Shown piece after piece: positions 20,501 to 28,584 of a DNA stretch of 64,000 nucleotides; position 1 is the stretch's first letter; each line of letters begins with the position of its first letter. Source of the DNA: Acuticoccus sp. MNP-M23 (GTDB lineage: Bacteria; Pseudomonadota; Alphaproteobacteria; Rhizobiales; Amorphaceae); assembly GCF_031195445.1 (NCBI RefSeq), contig NZ_CP133480.1, forward strand, positions 3,154,501-3,218,500, read 5' to 3'. The position numbers and the translations under genes are program-made. A model generated the notes under the pieces. It did not search any database. It was given only the letters and a program-made list of their open reading frames with translations, and was not told the origin of the DNA.

Positions 20501-23500
20501 GATCATCACGATCGGGAAGACCGATACGGACTCCGGCGCGGTCACGGAGGACGCCGGAACGACCACCGCAACGGGGTCCCTGTCCTCCACCGACGTCGAC
20601 GGAACCGATGGTGCCTCCTCGCTGGTGTGGACCGTCGACACCTCCACCACCGGCACTTACGGCACGCTGAGCGTGGACCAGTCGGGCGGATGGACCTACA
20701 CGCTCGACAACGGCCGGCCGGCCACCCAGGCGTTGACGTTGGGCCAGCCGGCGACCGAGACGCTGCGCGTCATCGTGACCGACCCGCACGGCGGGCAGGA
20801 CACCCATGAGGTCACGGTGACCGTAACAGGCACCCCGGACGGTGCGCAGATCGCCGGTGCCGACAGCGTAACGCTGCTCGAGGACAAGGCCGTGACGTCC
20901 GGCAACCTGACGGCGGGCGGCACACTCACGGTCACCGATGCCGATACGGGCGAGTCCGCCTTCGTGCCGATTGCGGGCGCGACGGGTGCGGGCACCTACG
21001 GCACCTTCACGCTGAGCGCGGACGGCCAGTGGACCTACACGGCCGACAACAGCCAGCAGGCGGTGCAGGAAATCGGGCCGGGCCAGAGCCTCACGGATAC
21101 GCTGCAGGTCACCAGCGTCGACGGCACGACCCATGACATCACCGTCACGATCGCTGGCGCCATCGACGCACCGACCGTCGGCGCCGCGGTGCGCGCCACG
21201 GTCGCCGTTCCGGAACACGCGGTGGTGGACGTGGATGCGGCTGGGACGATCCAATCCACCGGCTTCAAGCTCCATGGCTTCGGGCTGGGCGAAGGCTACG
21301 AGACGGCGGGCGGCGATCTCGTCGATCCGGGAACGGCAAGCGCGCGAGTTGCGGGCGGGATCGCGTCCGGCGGGTCCCTCGGTGTGGATGCGCCGTTGAC
21401 GCAGGAGGTTCTCGCTGCGAACCCGGGCTACAGCGGCACTGGCGTCAACACCACTGTAGGGACACCCCGCGACAACGTTCTGGACAGCGCCACGACCTCG
21501 GCGACAGACAAGTCCCAGCAGGCCGGTGAAACGCTGGTGATCGAACTCGACGGTATGGCAAGGCAAGCCACGGTCTCGCTCGGGGATCTCGGCGGTCACG
21601 GCGACAAGGTGCACTGGACCGCCTATGCCGCGGACCACAGTGTCGTCGCCGAAGGCGAATTCGAGTCCCAACCAACGGCAACTCTTTCCGGCAACCTCAC
21701 GACCGACCTGTCGATCAGCGCCGGGTCGCCCTTCAGCTACATCGCCCTGACGGCCGAGGCGCCCGCGCCGGAGGTGATACCGGCACACACAGCGACGGCG
21801 GCCGACGCGCGGCAGTTCAGCAATTACCACATCGGCGACTTGGTGCCCGAGCAGACAGAACAGTTCACGACAAATGTCAGCGTTTTGAGCGTTCGGGCCG
21901 AAGTGTTGCGCTACGAGACGCCACTGGATATTTCGGGAGCAACCGGCGACACGGGCGACACCGACCAGAGCGTGTCATGGCGGATCGACGGGCTGCGAAG
22001 CGGAACGCTGTCGGCCGGGACGGAGAACCCCAACGGGTCCTGGACTGTGACCGGCGCGGAGGCGCAGGGCCTCACGGTCGTCCATACCGGTACCGAACAG
22101 GTACAGGTCACCGCCATCGCCACGGATTCCGGGACGGGCGATACGGCGCAAAGCCAGCCGGTCGCCGTCACTGTCGATCCGGGCGGGGCGATCTACACCG
22201 TCATCACCGGCGCGCCCGTTGGGCGGACCGACGAGGACGCGACGACCCCGATCGGCGGCGATCTGGACATCGACACCAATGCCGCCGTCACGCCGAGCTT
22301 CGTCGCCGGTGACCAGCAGGGCCAGTACGGCACGCTCCACGTCGACACGGACGGGCGGTGGACCTACGTCGTCGACAACACAGCCGCGCAAGGGCTGCGC
22401 TCGGACACGGGGACCGACACCTTCACCGTCCACACGACGGACGGGGCGACCACGGAGTTGAGTGTCTTCGTCGAAGGCCAGGATGATGCCAGCGTGCTGG
22501 TCGACACCGCCGGCACCGGCGTTCGCACGCCCGCCGCGGTCGTGGGCGGGCATCTCGCGCAAACGGATACGGACACCCCGGCGCCTCGCGGGTCGATGTA
22601 CCTCATCGAAGGCGGCCAGCGCGTCAGCGGAACGGGCTCGTCTCCCGGGATGTTCACCGAACTCGACGGAACCTACGGCACCTTCAAGATCAATGCGCAG
22701 AGCGGCGACTGGACCTACACGGTCGATCCGTCGAAGACCGCGACGCTCGCACCTGGCCAGGTGGTGGACGAGAGCGTCAGCGCCAAGAGCCAGATCCTCG
22801 GCACGAGCGAAAGTGCGACGCTCGACCTGCACGTCGCGGTCGACGACCAGGGCCGCGCCCAGGTGCGCCCCGGTTCCTCCCTCGCGCCGGCTCAGCCATC
22901 CCACACCCCGGCGACGATCTCGGGCGTCGACAGCGACACGTTGACCGAGGACACGGGGCTTGCGGGGGGCGACCTTGCGGCGGGTGGCCAGCTCACGATC
23001 ACCGACCCGGACCTCGGCGAGGCGGCCTTCAGCCCGGTCACCGGCACCGCGGGCGCGGGTCAGTACGGCAGATTCACGCTGACCGCGGATGGCCTTTGGA
23101 CCTACAACGCCGACAACAGCCAGCCGTCGGTCCAGGACCTCGGGCCGGGCCAGAGCGTCACGGAGATGCTCAAGGTGACGAGCGTCGATGGCACTACGCA
23201 CGACATCACCGTCACGATCCACGGCACCATCGACGCGCCGACCATGGCCACGACCGTCGGCACCAGCACCTTCGCCCCGAGCCATGCGGAGGCCGTGGCC
23301 TCGGGAACGACCGTCGCGTCCACCGGCTTCATCTTGCACGGGTTCGGCTACGGCGAGGCCTATCGGGACGGCACCGGCAATCTCCTCGATCCAACCGCCG
23401 GTCAGACGGGGCTCGGTGTGGGCCGGGGAGGGACGTTCGGCGTCGAATCGACCAGCGGTGTCCCGACTGACACGGCTGGAAACGCCAACAAGACAGCCGG

Positions 23501-25754
23501 CTACACACTCGACACGACGGCGGACAATGCGGCCCAGCAGTCGGCGAACGAGAAGGGCGAGACGCTCGTCGTCGAGCTGGAGGGATTGTCGCGCAGCGCG
23601 CATGTCTCGATGGAGCAGTTTGGCCCCGGTGGCGAAATTACCATCGGCCACAACGACCAGGTCCACTGGGCAGTTTATGACGAGAACCGTCAGATCGTCG
23701 ATGAAGGCACCATCGTGCGGACTGCGGCCAACGCGACAGGCGGGCACGTCGAACTTCAGATCGATACGGCGCGGCCGTTCGCCTACATCTCGCTGGAGGC
23801 CGAGAGCCCACCGCCCGAGCTGACCTCGGGCGGCAAGCCGGACTACGTGCACACGAATGTCGAGGTGAAGTCGGTCCAGGCAGAGCTGATCCGCTACGAG
23901 ACTCCGCTCGACCTCAGCGGGACGCCGGGCGACACCAGCGACACCGACCAGTCGACCGCCTGGCGGATCGAGGGGCTGCAGCAGGCGGTGCTGTCGGTCG
24001 GCAGCCGCAATCCCGATGGCTCCTGGACCGTGACGGAAGCGGAGGCGCAGGGCCTGAAGGTGCTGCATTCCAGTCCGCAGACACTGCATGTCACCGCCGT
24101 TGCCACCGATGCCGGCACCGGCGAGACCGCAACGAGCGCGCCTGTGGACGTCACGGTAGACCCGCACGGAGCCCACTACACGGTGATCACCGGCTCGCCC
24201 GTCGCCCGTATCGACGAGGCTGCGACCGCGCCCGTCAGCGGAGATCTGGGTATCGACACCGACAAGGCCACGGTGCCGGGCTTCGTGCAAAGCACGCAAA
24301 CGTCGCAGTACGGCACCTTTACCATCGACGGGGACGGGCAGTGGAGCTTCACGGTCGACCGCTCCGGGACCGAGACCCTGCTTGCCGACACGACCCAGAG
24401 CTTCACGGTCCACGCGACAGACGGGACGACCAGGGATCTGTCCATCGTCATCGAGGCGGACAACGATCCCGGGGTCCTGTCCGAGGCTTCCCGGCAGCCA
24501 TCGACCGGTGCGGCCCATGCCGTCGGCGGACAACTCGGGGTCACCGACCCCGACGATCTATCGGCCCACTACATGTTTCTGCTGCCCGGGGCACGGCCGT
24601 CCGCCAGCCACGACTACACTGTGGACGGGAGCTACGGCACCTTCCACATGGACATGACGTCCGGCTCCTGGACCTATTCGCCCGATCCGGCGCGGCTTGC
24701 CCAGATCCCCGCGGGCCATACCGCGGTCGAGACCTTCGATGTTTACGGTAGGACCCCCACCTCTACCACAAACACGCTGGAACTCCGGCTCGAAGTCAAT
24801 GACAAGGGCGACGCGCGGGTGGCGCAGGTCGTCCATGATGTCGACGCCGAAATGGTCACCGAAGATGACCAGAGGTCGATGCAGGGCGGCAACCTGTCAC
24901 AGCACGGGACGCTCCATGCCGTCGATTCTGCCGATCCGTTGCCGACTGCGCCGGTCGCAGGCGCCTACGGCACCTTCACGCTGACGGCAGACGGCCACTG
25001 GACCTACACCGCGGACAATTCCCAGGCCGCGATCCAGCAGCTCGACCATGGGGACAGCCTCACCGACAGCGTCACCGTCACCACATCGGGCGGCGCCACC
25101 TACGCGATGGAGGTCACCATCAGGGGCGCCGACGAGGTCGCGCCGTCCCACCCGGACGCGCCGGACACCACGCTCACCGAGGACATGACGATCACCCTCG
25201 ACGCGGACGGAAGGGCGATGAACAGCCTGGGCGGCGTCGTCGATGAAGCCGGGGCGGACATTTCCGGGCAGGAGACCGCAGACCCAGGTTTCGCCCAGCA
25301 TGGCACGCCCATGGAGGCCGAAGGCGGCGGCGATAGTCCGTCGGAGGGGCATTTCCCGAGCACACCGGGGATCCCCGGCGACAATGCGATGGCCGACATG
25401 GCGGTCGCCGACGAAGCGGCCGACGTGCCGGCAGAGCCGACGCCAACCAGGGCGTCGCCCCTCGACCACTACCTCCAGGCCGTGGGAGGCAACGGCGGAG
25501 CCCAGTCGGCAGAGCCGACCGAGGGCGGTGCGTCGCGTTATCTCGAGGCGATCGGCGCCGGACCCGCAGACGAAGCGCCGGACGCTCATGCTCTCGATCC
25601 GGCCCTCACGAGCGGAGCCGACGAAATGGACCCGGACGCCGATGACGGACAAACCGACGACGGTCCCGCTCCCCCGGACGTGTTCGACCCCGCTGACGCT
25701 CCGCAGGAGATCCACGACGAGCCCCAGCCGGATGATCCGTCCCTCTACAATTGA
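17550..25754 (+). CDS. Giant VCBS-repeat secreted protein, probable type I secretion substrate/adhesin
   Basis: A 2,734-residue acidic protein with no Sec signal and a good ribosome site (GAGGA). Residues 1-225 are disordered, rich in Pro/Ala/Gly. Residues 226-505 are ten tandem 28-residue repeats (PPTLGNDKTPNLAP, then QQTTPPDHLAPDRV). From residue 523 come about eleven VCBS-type beta domains (pattern TEDT ... GGxLTITDxDxGEAAF ... YGTFTLxADGxWTYTADNSQ ... DTLxVTSVDGTTHDITVTI), one Ig-like domain near 625-760 and two copies of a larger beta domain (STGFxLHGFGxGE ...). The tail (about 2530-2734) is acidic, carries LDHYLQAVG and SRYLEAIGA, and ends DDPSLYN. No RTX nonapeptides (GGxGxD) are seen, although most VCBS giants exported by T1SS have them. 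Likely a surface adhesin or biofilm protein exported by the upstream ABC/HlyD genes. Confidence 0.88.
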   Translation: MAGRKNDPRGTRPRPEAEGEDAPRRMDRDNAATRKRSEEGFGWLARALGGLFGGTKAADAEGTPAGPVEREPDLPPAQAADGVDTARPAPQSPADDGAHAPAASPRTSEFTPKGAVTGQMEPSGVTVASPLAPHAPHGSAGPFPQPSHGSPGQPLPGNPSVTPPPETGEPLTVGGHGEVPGRVPEPGTTGTAVPPLVPPTLNTPDQVPGQIPQPTATGTAVPPLMPPTLGNDKTPNLAPQQTTPPDHLAPDRVPPTLGNDKTPNLAPQQTTPPDHLAPDRVPPTLGNDKTPNLAPQQTTPPDHLAPDRVPPTLGNDKTPNLAPQQTTPPDHLAPDRVPPTLGNDKTPNLAPQQMTPPDHLAPDRVPPTLGNDKTPNLARQQTSTPDHLAPDRVPPTLGNDKTPNLAPQQTTPPDYLAPDRVPPTLGNDKTPNLAPQQTTPPDHLAPDRVPPTLGNDKTPNLAPQQTTPPDHLAPDRVPPTLGNDKTPNLAPQQMTTPDHLAPDRVPPTLGNDKTPNLAPHIPQILGADTSHVTEDTVLTAGGKLDIVDPDRGEAAFTAQPSAAGAHGTFSVKPDGTWTYQLDNSQPAVQQLGRGEHLTDLLMVTSVDGTRHALTVEIRGVIDAPALTVTATQGTDHATATAGNNATATLAATEDHPIGLAIATSLVDKDPTEHLPASLTIDGVPAGATLNHGVADSRFPGRWTVNSTELGSLELTPPKDFTGPITLKVSEFVVDLSPGEGAPAASAEATLHINVAPVQEPAVIGGTDAGSLTEDTNLQTGHLQTGGALTITDVDAGEAAFTPVAGAAGAGRYGTFTLDAQGHWNYTADNAQTAIDQLGPKDTLTDTFTVTSVDGTTHDITVTIAGKNDRPVITTAVRQTDGDVTEDNAAHVTATGTLTATDIDNATGDLTWKVVGGGHGTFGSVSIDAHTGQWTYTLDNGKPETQQLGEGQTQTDQIQIGVLDPNHGYSLRTLHFEVHGTNDAPIITIGKTDTDSGAVTEDAGTTTATGSLSSTDVDGTDGASSLVWTVDTSTTGTYGTLSVDQSGGWTYTLDNGRPATQALTLGQPATETLRVIVTDPHGGQDTHEVTVTVTGTPDGAQIAGADSVTLLEDKAVTSGNLTAGGTLTVTDADTGESAFVPIAGATGAGTYGTFTLSADGQWTYTADNSQQAVQEIGPGQSLTDTLQVTSVDGTTHDITVTIAGAIDAPTVGAAVRATVAVPEHAVVDVDAAGTIQSTGFKLHGFGLGEGYETAGGDLVDPGTASARVAGGIASGGSLGVDAPLTQEVLAANPGYSGTGVNTTVGTPRDNVLDSATTSATDKSQQAGETLVIELDGMARQATVSLGDLGGHGDKVHWTAYAADHSVVAEGEFESQPTATLSGNLTTDLSISAGSPFSYIALTAEAPAPEVIPAHTATAADARQFSNYHIGDLVPEQTEQFTTNVSVLSVRAEVLRYETPLDISGATGDTGDTDQSVSWRIDGLRSGTLSAGTENPNGSWTVTGAEAQGLTVVHTGTEQVQVTAIATDSGTGDTAQSQPVAVTVDPGGAIYTVITGAPVGRTDEDATTPIGGDLDIDTNAAVTPSFVAGDQQGQYGTLHVDTDGRWTYVVDNTAAQGLRSDTGTDTFTVHTTDGATTELSVFVEGQDDASVLVDTAGTGVRTPAAVVGGHLAQTDTDTPAPRGSMYLIEGGQRVSGTGSSPGMFTELDGTYGTFKINAQSGDWTYTVDPSKTATLAPGQVVDESVSAKSQILGTSESATLDLHVAVDDQGRAQVRPGSSLAPAQPSHTPATISGVDSDTLTEDTGLAGGDLAAGGQLTITDPDLGEAAFSPVTGTAGAGQYGRFTLTADGLWTYNADNSQPSVQDLGPGQSVTEMLKVTSVDGTTHDITVTIHGTIDAPTMATTVGTSTFAPSHAEAVASGTTVASTGFILHGFGYGEAYRDGTGNLLDPTAGQTGLGVGRGGTFGVESTSGVPTDTAGNANKTAGYTLDTTADNAAQQSANEKGETLVVELEGLSRSAHVSMEQFGPGGEITIGHNDQVHWAVYDENRQIVDEGTIVRTAANATGGHVELQIDTARPFAYISLEAESPPPELTSGGKPDYVHTNVEVKSVQAELIRYETPLDLSGTPGDTSDTDQSTAWRIEGLQQAVLSVGSRNPDGSWTVTEAEAQGLKVLHSSPQTLHVTAVATDAGTGETATSAPVDVTVDPHGAHYTVITGSPVARIDEAATAPVSGDLGIDTDKATVPGFVQSTQTSQYGTFTIDGDGQWSFTVDRSGTETLLADTTQSFTVHATDGTTRDLSIVIEADNDPGVLSEASRQPSTGAAHAVGGQLGVTDPDDLSAHYMFLLPGARPSASHDYTVDGSYGTFHMDMTSGSWTYSPDPARLAQIPAGHTAVETFDVYGRTPTSTTNTLELRLEVNDKGDARVAQVVHDVDAEMVTEDDQRSMQGGNLSQHGTLHAVDSADPLPTAPVAGAYGTFTLTADGHWTYTADNSQAAIQQLDHGDSLTDSVTVTTSGGATYAMEVTIRGADEVAPSHPDAPDTTLTEDMTITLDADGRAMNSLGGVVDEAGADISGQETADPGFAQHGTPMEAEGGGDSPSEGHFPSTPGIPGDNAMADMAVADEAADVPAEPTPTRASPLDHYLQAVGGNGGAQSAEPTEGGASRYLEAIGAGPADEAPDAHALDPALTSGADEMDPDADDGQTDDGPAPPDVFDPADAPQEIHDEPQPDDPSLYN
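18225..19107 (+). repeat. Ten 84-bp tandem coding repeats plus a half copy
   Basis: Period 84 bp (28 codons), ten full units at 18225-19064 and a partial eleventh to about 19107, all inside the giant protein gene. The units differ by scattered silent changes and a few substitutions (QQMTPP, RQQTSTP, DYLAP), so the protein repeat is better kept than the DNA. The repeat is Pro-rich and presumably an extended stalk. Confidence 0.95.
20845..24830 (+). repeat. Internal segmental duplication in the giant protein (about 2 kb units)
   Basis: Residues about 1100-1780 (20845-22890) and 1787-2427 (22905-24830) have the same four-domain order: a VCBS domain, the STGFxLHGFG domain, a VCBS domain starting YTVITG(A/S)PV, and a VCBS domain ending before the next TEDT. 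Shared landmarks in both include GETLVxELxG, ETPLD(I/L)SG, GDTxDTDQS, WRIxGL, WTVTxAEAQGL and GTGxTAxSxPVxVTVDPxG. The copies have diverged at many positions, so the event is old. Confidence 0.85.
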
Positions 25755-25779
25755 GGGGGCGGATTGAAGCGCAATGCGT

Positions 25780-25802
25780 CGGCCAACATGGCCGCCTTTT
25801 AA
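25780..25802 (+). terminator. Possible rho-independent terminator after the giant protein gene
   Basis: CGGCC-AACAT-GGCCG forms a 5-bp stem with a 5-base loop, followed two bases later by TTTTAATT. It is weak, but correctly placed 26 bases after the stop codon. Confidence 0.4.
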
Positions 25803-26077
25803 TTCTGCGCGGACCGGGTGACCGCGGCTGGCGCAACTCGGAACCCGGCGACCTGTCAGCCGTCAACCTCGCGAACGCTCCGGCAAGGAGCGGTTGCGAT
25901 CTGTAAGCCCGTCAGTTTCGGCAGAACCAGCGCGCATATGCCCCGAAGGGCACGGCCTGTTGGTGAACGCTGGAAGCACACGATCGGCGCAGCCCGCTCT
26001 TACCAAGACGGCGGGCCCAAGGCTCTGGCCGGCGCTGCGATGAGGGCGCGCGCCGGCAATAGCGCGGCTTGTGCGCT
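25803..26077. other. Intergenic, no gene seen
   Basis: Between the convergent giant protein gene and chemoreceptor gene. Only overlapping chance frames are present; no family motif or RNA-like structure was noticed. Confidence 0.5.
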
Positions 26078-28114
26078 TCAGGTGGTGCGCACCGTGGCGA
26101 GGAAGTCGGTCACCACCGAGCGTAATGAGGCCGATACGCTGTTGATCCGCTCGGCCGCACCCTCGACCGCCCGTGCGCCCTCGGCAGTGCGCTCTACCGC
26201 CTCTGCCGCGCCTGTCACGCGCTTGAAGGCGCTCTCGGATCCCTCCGCGGCGGTTCGCATGCCCTCTCCGATCGAGGAGGTGGTGCTGGACTGTTGCGAC
26301 ATCGCCGTTGAGATCGCGAGCGCGCCGGTGCGCAGCGTCTCGAACCGCGCCATGATGTCCTCGATACCCTGAACGGCGGCGCGGCCCTCCTTCTGGATGT
26401 CGCCGATCTGCTGGTGGATCTGGGCTGTCGCCGCTGCCGTCTGGTCGGCAAGCCCCTTCACCTCCGAAGCCACGACTGCGAAACCGCGACCGGCAGAGCC
26501 TGCCCGCTCGGCCTCGATCGTCGCGTTGAGCGCGAGGAGGTTGGTCTGTTCGGCAATGTCGGCAATGACCTTGGTGATGTCGCCAATGCGGTCTGCCGCG
26601 CCTGCAAGGCCCATGACCCGGTCGGACGTGGCCCCGGCGGCAATCGCCGCCTCATCGGTCGCGCTCTGGTTCTGGCGAATGCGTTCGGCAATTTCGGAAA
26701 CCGAATTCTGCAGCTCTTCGATTGCAGAGGCGACGTTCTGCACGGCCGCAGTCGCTTGCGAGTTGGAGGTCTGCGCGTCGGTGGTCTCCTCGCGCGAGAG
26801 GGTTGCGGCCGTCGCCAGCTCCTTGGACACGTCGGCGAGGCCGTGTCCGGTGCTGCTCATCTCCTCCAGCGTGTCTTCGGAGCGTGTGCGGAAGGACCCG
26901 ATCGCCGCCTCGATCCGCTTTGCCCGCGCTTCGTCGGCCTCAACGCGCAGCCTGTCATCTTCGACGAGACGCCGGCGCTCGATCTGGCCCTGACGGAGCG
27001 TTTCGAGCGCGCGGGCGATTGCGCCGATCTCGTCCGTGCGATCGACGTTGCCGACCGCGATGTTGACGTTGCCGTCGGCCAGCGATCCGATTTCCGAAAC
27101 GACCGTTGCGATTGGCCGGCGCAGGCTGCGCGCCGCCAACGTGCTGACGATCAGGCACAGCACAAACACGATGAGCGTGGCGGCGCAGACGATCACCAGC
27201 TCCAGCTTCGCCTGCGCTTGATCGGCCTCTGCCAATGCGACCAGCGCGACCCCGGCTCCGTCCTCGATCTCTTTCAGAAGCTCGATCCGCGCCGTCGACG
27301 TCTCGAACCAGTCCTGTCCCGTGATCCCCTCGTGGTCTTCGGTACGCGGCGATTGTTCCGCCACCTTCACCATCTTGGTGAAGCGGTCCACAACCGGCCC
27401 GGACAGCGTTGTCTCGATGAGTCCCCGAAGGACGGCGGGAGCGTTGTGCGCGGCGTGCTCCAGAAGCGCATTCTGCGTCGCGGCAAGGCTGACGAAGCGA
27501 ATGTAGACGGATGGCGCGAAGGTTCCGCTGCCGAAGCCGTTGGCCCCCATGGCACGTTGCAGGCCGGCGGCTTCCTTTGCGGCCATGACGTCGTGGTAGT
27601 AGTCGGCGACGCGGCTGGTCTCGCCCTGCGTATTTACGGTCGAGACGTGACCTTCGCCCTCCAGCAGCTCGTTGATCAGGCCGGTATAAGCCTTCGCCAT
27701 GTCGCCAAGCGGCATCGTTCCGCCGGACACGGCGCGTCGCCAGTCCGGCAGCATTGCGATCTGGCGCCTTGCGTTATCGATGTCCTCGGCATTCAAGACG
27801 CCGTCGTTGATGTTCATCTCGGCTTGCAGCACGGGCAAGAGCGCATTCAGCGCATCGTCCGTGGAGTGCCGTTGCGTTTCGAGCTGTCCCCGGAAGGGGC
27901 TGTCCGGGTTGCCGATAAAGCCGGCGGACAAGCCGCGCTCCTTCTGAAGCTCGTGGACCGCTGCGGCGAAGAACTTCGCTTCGCGCACATGCTGAACCGC
28001 TTGCCCGGTTCGCTCCAGCTTATCCAGTTCGAACCATACGACCGTCGATGCCACCAACAAGAGGCCAATAAGGGGAACCGCAGCGACCATCTGGATCCGC
28101 ATGCCGAGTTTCAT
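26078..28114 (-). CDS. Methyl-accepting chemotaxis protein with NIT (nitrate/nitrite-sensing type) domain
   Basis: A 678-residue chemoreceptor. TM1 is at about residues 9-28. The periplasmic part is a NIT-type helical sensor ([22 protein letters not shown] ... [16 protein letters not shown]), a family proposed to sense nitrate and nitrite. TM2 is near 300-322, then HAMP ([26 protein letters not shown]) and the cytoplasmic signalling domain, with hairpin tip [35 protein letters not shown] near 520-553. No CheR/CheB-tethering pentapeptide closes the protein (ends FLATVRTT). The ATG at 28114 has GAGG about 7 bases upstream; an ATG at 28141 has a purine run only one base away and is less likely. 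It is monocistronic. Confidence 0.92.
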   Translation of the reverse strand: MKLGMRIQMVAAVPLIGLLLVASTVVWFELDKLERTGQAVQHVREAKFFAAAVHELQKERGLSAGFIGNPDSPFRGQLETQRHSTDDALNALLPVLQAEMNINDGVLNAEDIDNARRQIAMLPDWRRAVSGGTMPLGDMAKAYTGLINELLEGEGHVSTVNTQGETSRVADYYHDVMAAKEAAGLQRAMGANGFGSGTFAPSVYIRFVSLAATQNALLEHAAHNAPAVLRGLIETTLSGPVVDRFTKMVKVAEQSPRTEDHEGITGQDWFETSTARIELLKEIEDGAGVALVALAEADQAQAKLELVIVCAATLIVFVLCLIVSTLAARSLRRPIATVVSEIGSLADGNVNIAVGNVDRTDEIGAIARALETLRQGQIERRRLVEDDRLRVEADEARAKRIEAAIGSFRTRSEDTLEEMSSTGHGLADVSKELATAATLSREETTDAQTSNSQATAAVQNVASAIEELQNSVSEIAERIRQNQSATDEAAIAAGATSDRVMGLAGAADRIGDITKVIADIAEQTNLLALNATIEAERAGSAGRGFAVVASEVKGLADQTAAATAQIHQQIGDIQKEGRAAVQGIEDIMARFETLRTGALAISTAMSQQSSTTSSIGEGMRTAAEGSESAFKRVTGAAEAVERTAEGARAVEGAAERINSVSASLRSVVTDFLATVRTT

Positions 28115-28436
28115 AATGGACCTCGTCCGAAATTTGGACATCTCCCTTAACGGTCCACGATGGGACGAAGCTGTGGTCGCGCCGCATCGAATTGGCGTGG
28201 GGCGTCGGACCATCCGGTCGGCTTCATGCGAAGTCCGTAAGGACCGATCACCACCGCCAAACAGACCGACCACCGGGCGAGGGCGCACTCAACAGGATAT
28301 ATTTGGAAGCGGCCGCTTTAGTTCAGAGTCTAGCCGGAGGGAGCAACTTTTTCGAAAAGATCGAGCTCTGCATGGCTCTTGTGGCGATCGTCACTGACGA
28401 CTGAGCGTACGGTCGTAGGTCAGGGGGGCGGAGAAC
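28115..28436. other. Intergenic, upstream of the chemoreceptor gene
   Basis: Presumably contains the chemoreceptor promoter (read on the minus strand). No other gene, repeat or RNA was recognised here. Confidence 0.4.
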
Positions 28437-28465
28437 GTTCGAGTCCAGACCCTCTCCCTCCGCCA
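28437..28465 (+). other. tRNA-Ser 3'-end look-alike (possible attachment-site remnant)
   Basis: GTTCGAGTCC ... CTCTCCCTCCGCCA resembles the T-loop to CCA end of the tRNA-Ser(CGA) gene at 8201-8290 (GTTCGAATCC ... TCTCTCCGCCA). About 12 bases further on, TTTTCAACGATTT resembles TTTTCAATGATTT found 19 bases after the intact tRNA. The T-stem does not pair and no 5' half is visible, so it is not a functional tRNA. It lies 120 bases from the end of a decayed serine recombinase. Confidence 0.4.
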
Positions 28466-28584
28466 CGCCCCCTACGCTTTTCAACGATTTGAACGCTGGT
28501 CTGTAAGTCGCGGGACAGGGCGCATTTTTGTCCTGCTTCCCGCGCCGATTCTTTGTATGGCGGTGGTCTTAGCCCAGAATTTGT

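Noticed and set aside
19117-25130. RTX calcium-binding nonapeptides in the giant protein
   Set aside because: Looked for GGxGxDxUx runs in all domains; only isolated Gly/Asp pairs within VCBS strands occur.
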